Part shown: one piece after another, positions 27,601 to 39,600 of the stretch
Layout of the letters: each line of letters opens with the position of its first letter
Position numbering within the stretch: the first letter of the stretch is position 1
Origin: Amyelois transitella
Lineage: Eukaryota > Arthropoda > Insecta > Lepidoptera > Pyralidae
NCBI RefSeq assembly: GCF_032362555.1
Contig: NC_083519.1
Coordinates: forward strand, 5,845,501 to 5,909,500
Direction: 5' to 3'
Length of the DNA: 64,000 nt
Translations under genes and position numbers: made by a program
The notes under the pieces: generated by a model
The model's database searches: none
What the model was told of the DNA's origin: nothing
Seen by the model: only the letters and a program-made list of their open reading frames with translations

Positions 27601-30600
27601 ATTTGTACGATCTTAGTCAAAAGTCCATAGACAACTTCAGGAACATTTGCTATGAAATAAGAACTTTTGCACTTGACCGTACATAAAATAACATCTGAAT
27701 TGAGAACTTTCAGAAGTCTTAATAAAATAATGTTATAACAGAACCGGAAGAATCTCTGGATTGGAACTCGTCCGCGGCCGACATGGACTGGGGCGCGCCA
27801 GTTAGTGCCGCTAAGAATGACGAGTTAGTGCTTACCTGGGATGACGATGATGATAAAGGGTAAGTTTTACTTTCTTTCACTCTGTTTTGTAAATTAGCAG
27901 TATTTAGCAAAATGAGTAAAAAATAGGAAGAAAGGAAGGACAATACTCTAGCGTAAGACAACTACAGTTTTTAACAAGTATGTCAAGAATAGCTTTTATG
28001 CTGTCTTTTAGGCGATAGGCAAGCCACCGGTCACTATTTAAATCTCATTTGATCACTAAGCCCTCTGGCTGAACCTAGCCTTTCGAGTGTGTTAGCTCTG
28101 TGATGTATAAAAACTTGATCATTTCTCTTTAGATCCGGCGGCTCTGGCACGTCTACCCCGCCTATAGAAATGAAATTAGACACAAAAGAAGAACCCGTTG
28201 TGAACGGAGAGGCTGAGAAGAGCCCTGGGCCTGAAGAGGCGCCACCTGTGGATATCATGGCGCAACAACTTAAGTTCGTCGCATGCCTTAAAATTCTCAT
28301 GGAAGAGCTCAGTACATTGGCCACTGGATTTGAAGTCGATGGTAAGTTTTAAGAGAAATTTCTCAGTGAAATTTGAAATTCTTGGGTAGAAAAAGCCGTT
28401 ATTAATTACGGGGTCTCCACCTTTCTTGAATTCCGTCGAAAAGAATCAGAAAAATGAGATCTGGATATGCATATAAAAAGCTACGATACGACTGTCGTAT
28501 TATAGCTGTAGTATATTAGCCAATTCTTTGAAAGGGTTCGATCAAGAGCAAACGCGAGATCATCGCATTTCTCCCATGATTCGGCGACTATAACTTGAAG
28601 CTTGGTCGAGCCGCGTGTGGAGGTGGGATTGTGTCAGTTTGCTTTGGCGTTAAATCATTGAAATGTTGCGTTAGATTCTTTACATCGAATTTTTACATTG
28701 GCTTCTTACACTGTCACCTTTATGTAACTCAAACTTCAGATCTTTAAAGACATATATTTTTCTAGGTGGTCACCTTCGCTACCAGTTGTACATTTGGCTA
28801 GAGCGTGAAGTGGAAGCCTTGCGTCGCCTGTGCGGGTACAGTGCGGGGGCGGGGGCTAGTGGAGGGGAGTTGATATGCGCAGACGCAGACCCCCCGCCAC
28901 TGCCCGAACGCCCCACCTTACATCAGTTATTGATCAGGGAGAAAGCGGACTTTGAAGCTAAGGTTCAGAGGGCTGTACGAAGAAAGAAGTGGCTGAAAGG
29001 TGCTTAGAACATTTTTATTCACACTTGAAATTAACAAATGTCAAATACCAAAAATTAACCAAAATTATTTAATACTCTAGCCAACGAAACTCTTCTGCGC
29101 ACTCTACTGTCTTACTGCTCCCTCCACGGCGCCGGCGGCGGCGGTTTGGCCTCTGTTCGGATGGAACTCGTACTATTACTTCAAGAACTTGGCCAAGACA
29201 AACAACATCAGCAGTTATTGTCGCCTCTGCCGTTCCCCACAACCCTGCCTTTGTTAGCCGCCGCTGTGGCGACCAACAACACGGTCGTTGCCGATCCTGT
29301 TAGGCATTTACAGGTATGTTTGTAATTATTTGGTTTACGGTTGCTAAAAATATACGAGTATTGCGTTTGAAAAAGTAACATCCATAAATTCTAACTCGTA
29401 GATACATTCCTTATCTACATTTGAGCGACTTTCCCTCATTTTATGAATTCTTAATGTTCATGGCTTCTTCGGCCGTACATATAAAAGTATATTTCATCAC
29501 AGTCTGTAGCCCACGACATGCTGAGCACAATCGGGGAATTAGGCATTCCCGGGGGATCAGCAACGCGATTACTTCACACCCTGAGAGAACTGGCCGTCGC
29601 CCTGTCAGCATGCATCTATCAGAGCTTGTGCGACTCCGACACCTTCAGCTTGAAGCACACGCCTCATCATGACGGGTAAGACAGAGTCACTTCTATATTA
29701 CATTTCAGTGTGTTGACACTTAGCTATCAAAGGTTAGGCAAAGTTTTCTTTATGATCAAAATAGTGATTTTTATAGAAACATTCAGTTTTTGTATTGGTT
29801 CAATATGAAAAAACAATGTAGCTTGGAGTGTTATATGAATGTTTCTTTTCAGTATCATAGCGGAAACACCAGGCAGTCATTTGCTCGCGCGAAGACGTCA
29901 TTCAATAGAAGAATTAACAGTAACTACGCCTCCCAACAAATGGCCGGGTATGTATCTAAGCCACCGACTGACTGACTGATTCACTTACATATGAACGCGC
30001 AGCCCAATGCCCAATTAGGTCTAGAGTTTAAAATTTGTTACGTAGTCTCCTTATATTGTGGTCTAGGGGCGTACTAAGAAAATGGACGAAAAATAGAAGG
30101 GGAAACTCGGAGACTGACCCCGGGCACCGAAGCTTTACGGTCCGCAACTGGGACTACGTTACGTTTCTATGTTACCGAAATAGGTTTTCGTTAATAGCTT
30201 TTCCCTTGAAACTGAAAAATATAATTGTTGTTCTTTGCCAGGCGTATCCGCGCTCCGGGGTCTAGCTGTGCGCGCGGCCGAAGAGGAAGACGCGCCGCGC
30301 CTCGCCGTGCTGCTGGCCGAGGCGTTCTGCGGCGTGTACCTCGCGCTGCTGGGCTGGGCGCTGGCCGCGCGCGACGCGCACCTGCTGTACCGCCTCGCCG
30401 CGCACGCGCCCGACCAGCGCGCGCACGCGCGGCTGTTCGGCGGCGGCGTGCGCCGGCTGCTCACCACCGCGCCCGCGCACCAGGTCGGTGGTCTCGGCTG
30501 CTGCGGCCGCGCTAGCACTGCGGGCACAGCAACACGCGCGGCTGTTCGGCGGCGGCGGCTACTATTTATAAAAGAATACTTTACTCCGTGGTCTAGTAAA

Positions 30601-33600
30601 TCGCAGGGAAGTAGGAAGTCATGCAGCTTGTGATAAAAGGGTACTTTGCGCTCTGTAATCTGGCATTACGCACGACGGAAGAAATTTACTACAACTAAGG
30701 TAACAACTGAAACAGCAGTATTCCCAATAACCAGGCACTGGCAATTTACCAGCGCCCATAAAATCAACTAATTTTATTATTGTTTGCCTACAATGGATTA
30801 ACTTTGTCCACAGCCCAAACTAGTGGAGCGTACAGAGGGCACGTCCGTCTGGTCGTCTCTCCGCGAGAAACGAGCATTACTCAACATGCGACTGCTAGGA
30901 CTGGGCCCTACGACGCCACACAAGAACATTCAAGAAGGTCGACCGACCTACCGAGAACAATTCGTGCCGCCGATGTGCAGTATACTGACTTATTTGCTTA
31001 CTAAGGTATGTTGTATAAAGGTTGAATATCTGCGGGAAACGAGCATTACGCTATATGAATAAACGTAAACTGGGCTCCACCACGCCTCACAACAATATAT
31101 GAATCGGCCGACCTACCGAGAATAATTCGTACCGCCGACTTGCAGCATAATGATCTCTCCGCGAGAAATGAGCATTATACTTAATAAAGACTGCTGAATA
31201 TGTTTTTAATATGCACAAATGTACGGTTTAAAGTGCTTTAGAAACCTGCAGCTAACATCTTACGGCCACTTTATGTCGCTGAGATATCAACGAACAGTGT
31301 TGTACTACGTACTACTCTGTCAAGAAAGTAGCAGGAAAAGATCAATAATACACAAACTGTTTGTTATTCATCCAAATTTATTTTATCACCTTCAAAATAT
31401 GCTCCTTTAGAAACGATACACTTACGCCAACGAATAATCCAATCATCAAAACATTTTTTAAACGCTGTTTCCGGAATTGATGTCAGTTCTCGCCGCGAAT
31501 TCTCTTTTATGTCTTCTACCGATTGAAAACGGGTGCCACGAAGTGGTAATTTGAGTTTAGGAAAAAGAAAAAAGTCGGCTGGAGCCATATCTGGTGAATA
31601 TGGTGGTTGCTCGATGGTATTTGTTGAGTGTTTGGTTAAAAATTCGTTCACAATGATGGCCTTGTGCGAAGGTGCATTATCATGGTGCAAAATCCAAGAA
31701 TTTTCTTTCCACAAATCTGGCCTTTTTCGTCGGATTTGCTCTCTTAAACGCCGCATAACACTCAAATAATATTCCTTATTTACCGTTTGACCTTCCGGCA
31801 AGAATTCCGAGTGCACAACACCGCGATAGTCAAAGAAAACAGTCAACATGACTTTGACTTTTGAACGACTTTGGCGTGGTTTTTTCGGTTTCGGTTCAGT
31901 TGGAAGGCGCCACTCCGAAGCTTGTTGACTAGTTTGCATGTCAAACTCGTAAACCCACGTCTCGTCACCAGTAACAATGCGTTTCATGAATGTTGGGTCG
32001 GAATTGACTCGTTCTAGCATGTCCTCAGCGACTCTCATGCGATTGAGTTTTTGAAAAAAATTCAGGTCTTTTGGGACTAGCCGAGCGGCAACATGTTTCA
32101 TACTCAAATTATTAGTTAAAATGGTACGGATCGACTCGTGAGATACAGAAAGTTCGGTGGCTATCTCTCTCAAAGTTGAATGAGGATTTTCAGTCACTAT
32201 TTCCTTCACTTTTGCGATGTTAACTTCAGTTGCAGACGTTGATGGCCTACCAGAGCGAGGCAAATCTTCCATCACATCTCGACCGCTTTTGAACGCTTTG
32301 TACCACTCATAAGCACGAGTTTTTGATAAAGTCGATTCACCGTAAGCCTTCTGTAACATTTTCAGTGACTCCGAACACGATATTCCATTGGCAATGCAAA
32401 ATTTAAGACAAACTCTTTGTTCGATGTTTTTATCCATTATGAAATTAGCAATACACACTAGATATGATATAACTAAAAATAGCACTGTATTTAATGTAAA
32501 CAACAGATGCAACTCAAACTCCGCGCCAAAATGGAAAACAGTTGTGCCAATCTAACAACAACAAAAAAAAACAAAAATTTGAATTTGGAACCATAAATAA
32601 ATAATCCATTCCCGATACTTTTCTGACTGAATGTATATAGCCATAAATAAGGAACTTGTTGGTTTTTTAGCCGACAGCCGAACAAGACCCTGAGAATTAC
32701 GACTACGACTCAGCGGAGTCAGGCGGGGAAGACGCTGAAGAGAGCGGCAGTGACGCAGACGACGATGACATTTTTGACACCAATCCGTCTAAGTATGATC
32801 TTTCTTTATGGTCTTTTCTTTTCTCATTATGTTTCTCTTTTCGTTGTTTTATTAAAGTAGAAGATAAGTTGATTTTAAATTCATTAGAGCCAGCATGCAG
32901 CAGCAGTAGTTGTAATTGTGACTGACCACATTTAAGATGCACTCTTGTATAATTGTTTATTACAGAACTATTTTATGATCTTTGTCGGAACTTGTTTTGA
33001 AAGAAATTAAAACTGCACTTTCTGATATAACTCACTGAACTTATATTTGGTTTATACATTAGGTATTAACATCCATGAAATTATAAAAAGTGAACTAAAT
33101 TATATACATTTTAACATTGTAAGATACGCCTCTCGGTCTTTTTAAATATTTTGTGCAATATTCTATTTTTGTTTTTTTTTTCTTAGTGACCAGCAGTACT
33201 ACTTTCAAATTACTGTACAATAATTTTTGTTAACTTAATGAATTATTTATCAGGACTGAGAAACGCAAGCTGGTGAACTTGGAGCACTCGGACCCTGACT
33301 CGTACTCGTGGTACGTAATGCGAGTTGCGGTGCTGAGGCTGGCGCAGCAGAAACTGCAGCACTTCCTGCAGCTGTGCGGCATCGAGATGTCTGGTATGTA
33401 TGATGCTAACAAAGCTTTTGCACAAATAATTCGCGCATCAGGGCACAAGTTTCGGACCGGCTTCGGAGGAGGCAACACAGGAAATCCTATATACTGGGAC
33501 GGTGTTTAGGATTTTCAGTTTTCATCCTTAACTGTTAAAATAACAATGAGCGAGGGGGGTAACATGTATGTAAAAACAGCTTGCACTCAACCTTTTAGGA

Positions 33601-36600
33601 CATTACATGGAAAAGAGGTGCAGTAGTCCAATTCAAAAGTGCCGAGAACCACATTCCACAGCTTAATTTGGATTTAAAAAAATATTTGGCATGTTACAAA
33701 AACAATACACTTCAAATATGTAACTCATTTGTCCAGAACTAGCGACCACCAGCCCCACAGTCCACGGGGCCCTCCGCCGCGTGGACCAGTGGCAACAACA
33801 GCTGTACGAGACGCTGGAGTCCCGCGCCCCGCCCTCGGACTACATCCCCGGCTGCTTCCCCGACCAGCAAACCGCGGGCCCGCCCATCAACAAGTACAAG
33901 TATGTCAACATTGTGACTCTGCTACGACACATGTATTCTCAACACCAATCAGACTAGTGTTCTCAAGTCTAGGATTTGAAAATACGCACCATACTTTTTT
34001 TTTTGTGTATCTTAACTACAACCATGGAAGCTCTTCCGAAGTAATTATTTTAAAACTTCTGATGAAAATTATAAACGTGTACCGATAAAAATTAAAAACT
34101 CCAAATTCTGACTCACCATACTTGTACAAAGTTTATATAGGTACATAGTAAGTGATTTTGCGACTTGTATGGAATAGTAAAAATACTTCTTAATTTTTCT
34201 ATATTATGATTTTGATTATAAGTAAAATTTCAGATGTCTTCTGGAAAAGCACAACACTCCATTCAACTCGTGTCTATACAGCGCGGCGCCAGCTAGGCGA
34301 TTATGGAATTATCTCGTGCGGCAAGAATCAGTTCAGGTAAATGCCTATAGTCTTTAGAATATTACTTGATCTCTGTAAAAGCAGGATGGAACGATTTTAT
34401 CGTTCCATCTTGCTTTCACTTGCGAGAAACACAGACCATAAAATGTATGAATTTGACATCTGTCACAGATAAAGTTATATTTTGAGAACATAGTTTTGTT
34501 TCTGAAATTGTAATATTTATTTTTGATAAAGATGAATTAAAATTTTAAGATAATTTCTTAAACTTTAAACGGCTGAATCACTTTGCGAATTTATTATCAA
34601 AATAGTGAAACAGTATTTCAATAATATTTTTTTTTGTTTTATAGTATTTTAGGAGCAAACTAGGTGTCAATTTTGAGCAGACAAACGAATTAAGCGTAAA
34701 TATTCTTGCAATGGTTACGCCCTTTCTTTTTGAGTTATGGTACCCTAAAATCCAAGTATTATGTCGGCAGGAGTTGTTCATCCGAGCGGTATTTTCTCGG
34801 AAACGCACTGCGTCTTTGAGCAACGCAGTGAGCGGGGACCCTGGCGATTCCCGCCCCGGCTGCATTCCGAAACATAAAGACGACGACATGCACAGTCCTG
34901 TCAGAATTATACACAAAGAACAAGACTCCATTGCTGCCTTCTGTTTGAATAGGGTAAGTTTTTATCTGATATACCACATACTTTCTACCACAGAACTTAA
35001 TGTCGTTCATCTGAACGGTGTTTCATCATCAAAATCCAGAAGGAGTGTGCGTCTTCTACAGAATTAATAACAGCCTTAAATACTTACACTATACTAATGA
35101 GAAATAAAAACTATACAGGCCAAGAACAAGGTATATTTTCTTTATCTCTACTGATATTGTTTGATCAAATTAAGGACGTTCAAAAGGTCAGGTCACCGAA
35201 ACTGCCGAGCTTGCATGAAGAGAGTTATGAATGTGTAGGAAGTGAAAGAAGCATGCAGAGATCGTGGCAAGTGAAAAGATGTAGTCTCTGCCTACCCCTT
35301 CGGCAAGAAGGCGAGATTTTGTGTATGTGTATGATATTGTTTGTTCTTTGATTTCATAAACGGTGATGTTGGCAGGTCGGCGGCGGTCTCCTAGCCGTAG
35401 CCACCGCCCGGGAAGTGCAAGAGATGGACGTGTCGTTATTGCTGCGAGGCGGAGTCAGCTGGTCGGAAGATGAGTGTGACGTTGATCTCATGGGGCTCAC
35501 CACCGACCCCACCACGCTGCCCGACACCGGCTTCCTCATCATACAGCATCAGGACAAGTAATATAATCTGATGATATTATTGTTCGGGTATAAATTTCAC
35601 TAAACCATCATCAAACAAGAAATTTTCTCGCACACACATTATGATACCGTGTCTATCCCTTAAACAGAGCTGCTGCACTCTAACTCTTCTTTAATCTGGA
35701 CGGCTTAATGATGGAATGGAGATTCAGAGGATAATGGCTTATTTTGTAAAAACAAGATCACATCGCTGGTGAAATATCTTTGCTTAAGTATATGTTGTTC
35801 ACAGGCCCAACGGTTCGATCCCCGGCACGGGCAACAGTTCCCCGCTGAACCCCAACGCGCCGCAAGTCCCCGTGGGCATGGCCAGCCAGACGGGCCGGGG
35901 CGCCAGTGTCGTAAGTTTATACATTTTGTATTCTAGGTATAGCTTGAACAGAAATATAGCACACCTGTCAACAACTGTCAAATATTACCCGACCTGTTTT
36001 AGAAGATGTATAGTAGTGAAAGTATACAAGACGGGTCGGGTTATGCTTACTTCTTTTTAGTAATTATTGCCAACTCAATATTCAAATTCACTTAAGCCGC
36101 AATATTCCGAGGTACCTATGCTATTTTTCGGATCAAGCTTCTATTTCATGATGTCACTAACACATATTTAACAGCATCGATCTTTATCCATGATAGGTCT
36201 TCTATTAAATAAATATATACAAGCGAAGACATTTAAAGTCTGTCGAAAATGTGTTGTAGTTGGGCACCATGGAATGATTTGGAAATGAAAACGGCGTTTA
36301 AACCCAGGAAAGCCATACATAAAAGTATTTGATGATAGTTTTCGGTTATACGATAAAATACGATATGCTATGGTTTATGACAACTGAACAGTTTCTGAAT
36401 TAATAAAAGTTTTCTCTAAACTTTAAGGTTATATAATTAACTTTAAAACAAGGTTTATTTTTATATATTTTTGGGCTAATCTGATTGGGATTATTTATCA
36501 TAATTACTTAGTAGGATAAGTTAACTAATGTTTATTTTATATTTTATTATCGGATACTGTATCTATTTTACAGGTAATGTATGTATTTATATTGTATTTC

Positions 36601-39600
36601 ATTATTATATTTTTGTACATGACTAACTCTTAAAGCTCGAATATGATCTGAGTTTAGGTATTTATATAAATCTTTTGTAACTAACTTTAAGTCTCTGCAC
36701 TAATATGCGAAACATAACTAAAACAGGTTATCTCGTAACATTAAGAAGAGGGCTTTAAAGTGTCAACTTTTGATTTAGATTAATAAAATATAGGCACATT
36801 GCATTAGTCTCGACAAATAATTTGCTAATGCAATATGCCTTCATCACAATCTATCAGTATGCCAAATTTCATCTATTATCTATATATATGTTAGAGCAAT
36901 GGGGTCAGTGCAGCTAATATGGTAACAATAACATCCACAGCAGGAGCGGCGGGCAAGCTCGATACCGACCGGTCACGAAGCGTATATTGTCACAGTACGT
37001 CGACTTAACTAATGCACTAACTTCGCTACTCTACGAATACATAACATTCGCGGAGACATTGGTTTGCGATTCGTTTTCGGTTGTATTTTGAAATGTTGTT
37101 TTGAATTAACATTAAAAATTAATGGTAAACCAAAATATACATAATAAAAATATAATAAACATCCCGTGCCTGATCGACATTTATTTACAATCTTAGCTAA
37201 ATTGTAGCTAAATTTTGATTATGTTTTATGGTGCGTTAATCCGTTATTTGACATTTATTGTACACCAATGTCCCGTTCAGAAAAATTGCAGAACCATAAT
37301 CGTGCACGCTATTATCGCATTTAGAAAACATGTAATAGAGTACACGGTTGACTGCAAACATTATTCGTTGAGTAGAGCCGGGCAACTAACGGTGTGGGTA
37401 TTGTGTACTTGTCTCGTGTTTCCGTTTGCCGCCTCGCAGCGCTTAGCTCGCGCTTCTATACCTATATATTACTCTTTCTAAATACTTTAAAAAATCAACG
37501 TTTAGAAATTTAGGTTTGAACGAATAAGGCACGAGATAACTCATTTCACAATAAAACATTTTCCATCTACAATATGTATGACAGCGAATGTATGTGTGAG
37601 TGCGTGCGCGACATAACCGAGTGTTGGTCGCAGGTGAAGGGCCTGCAGTTCCCGGGTTGCCACGATCCGAAATACTGTCGCCTGGTGCTGCACCGCTCGA
37701 AGCTTCTCATGAAACCGGTCAGTGACAACCCTACCCCCACCCCCCACCTCACTCCTCAGATATTTCGCACCCCCTATTTATTTCAGCTCGATGTTCACTT
37801 TTATTTGATTTTTGTAGTCTTCTTATAATTTCGTTTTTGTTCCTGTACGAACCACCTTTATTGACCAGGCGCATAAATTGGTGTACCAATTTTGGTTTCT
37901 CTCTCGAGCATTGATTTCTTCTTTCTCACTCTTCCTTGAATTTTTTTTCATAGTTTGTTTTCATGTAGCGATGATTATTATAAGTTAGCGATGTTTATGT
38001 TCTTGTTGGACCTCTTCTTTTAATATTTTATATATTATGCTCTTTTTGTCATCTAGTTGCTATTGTATGTTGTCTGTGTGTTGATTTTATTATGTGGAGC
38101 ATGAATTTTGTCTTCGTTCAGTTTTTCATCGTTTAAATGTTTGTTACATTCTTATAATGTATGTTATTGATATTTTTTCAAGCCATTGTCTCAAAGCTAT
38201 TATTTTGTGTAGGTACTGAAGCACAAAATCGACAATATAAAACGAATGGCGGCGCATCCTACACAACCATTATGTAAGTTTATTCTAGTGTTATTAATAT
38301 TGTTGAATTTTTTATACACATACTGCATACAAATTAATTAATATATATAAGTTGTGATGAAAGGTCAAACGCCAAGTTATTAAGGACAAAAAAAATCAAA
38401 AAGTCTTATGGATATAACAGAGAAAGCATAAAATGTTGTACTAAGCATTATAAGGAAATTTCTACCAGAAGACTGAAGAATTATAGAGCTTTTATTCAGA
38501 CATATAATACATAATTTCGCATCTCAGATTTAACCGGCGGCGCGGACGGCTCCGTTCAGCTTTGGGAGTGGGGGCACGGTTCCTGCGTTTGGTCCCCCCG
38601 GGCTCCGGGTGCGTTCGCCAAAGTGACCCGCGTGAGGTTCTCCGACTACGGCAATAAATTCGCGGCTGCAGACGCCGACGGGAATTTAGCAATGTGGCAG
38701 TTACATCCGGCGGCGCACGCGCAGCTAGCACAGGCCTCTGGGCAACCTCATGCATCACCCAGGCCGTTCTTTGTAAGTGTTTGGATTATTAATGCATGTT
38801 AAACCCTAGTCATATAATAAATAGTCCTAGAAGTCAATGTTTATAGGTTCGAAAAAAAATGGATGAATAGCGAAATTTATGAGTAGAAAAGGAGTAACTA
38901 GTGAGAAAGAAATGACCACGTATATAGTGAATGTTTTAGTTTAATTCCACTCTCTGTTTTTTTTACCATCTTACTTAATCTCAGGCAGGTCGAAAACAAA
39001 TGCATTAAAATTTTTAATAAAAACGGAACCCATTAGATATTGATTTCAAAATTTAGGATGGCAAAAAGCATGTTTAGCTCTAGTGAACACAAGAAAGTCT
39101 GGCCCATGAAGACTTTTTCGGACGCTATACCAAGATGATCTGTCGGCTTGTGACTGTTTTACTTTTACTTGAAATATATATAAAAATCTTATAAAGCATT
39201 TGGTTTTACATTAAAAACATGACAAAATTGATTTTTTTTTCAGACACACCAGTGTCATAGTAAAGGAATCAGCGATTTCGTTTTCCTTGGTTCTTGCAGT
39301 TTAGTGGCTACAGGTATGTGTATTTTGGATTAATTAAAATTTTAAGAATTCAATCTCTGCGTACATTAACTATAATTAATTTGTTGCAGCGGGTCACAGT
39401 TCAGAAAGTAAAAATGTTGCCATATGGGATACATTGATGCCGATAAAGAAAGCCCTAGTGGTTTGTGAGTATATTTCATTTTTATATTCCGAATGCAACT
39501 TTTTTAATATGTGAATCTAAGTTTTTGTGGCTTGCGGGCCCAAAAATTGAACTTTGATTTTTTGAGGTGAAAACTTCCTTGGCGGTGTTGAGCACTTTTT

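Larger units (their letters stand above)
19372..31005 (+). other. Rbcn-3A: Rbcn-3A exons 23-46: Rav1p_C-like core
   Basis: Exons: 19372-19474, 19708-19992, 20125-20388, 20732-20881, 21249-21400, 21739-21802, 22774-22851, 23346-23468, 23798-23936, 24176-24355, 24792-25013, 25403-25578, 25728-25865, 26052-26167, 26372-26603, 26940-27180, 27742-27859, 28133-28341, 28766-28999, 29081-29313, 29503-29675, 29853-29947, 30242-30483, 30814-31005. Conserved blocks are DWVSKEDGSHILTVAVGS, LPQYHPKQLMELL, SLDDCGLRFLLAMKHYGYLL, GVGWWVRGD, DAALYYLAMKKRMLLWGLF, RWRKAALTNAYVLLGKQRFE, FKAGCPALALEVLSKLP, DIMAQQLKFVACLKILMEEL and NETLLRTLLSYCSLHGAGGGG. This is the solenoid region shared with yeast Rav1, thought to contact V-ATPase partners. 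Confidence 0.93.

Noticed and set aside
30159..30527. Long arginine- and alanine-rich frames on both strands around 30.3 kb
   Set aside because: They are shadows of the GC-rich Rbcn-3A exon 45.
36949..36980. Possible small exon with CAG acceptor and GTCACG donor
   Set aside because: Exons 53 and 54 join in phase without it, the donor is poor and the residues match no DMXL protein.
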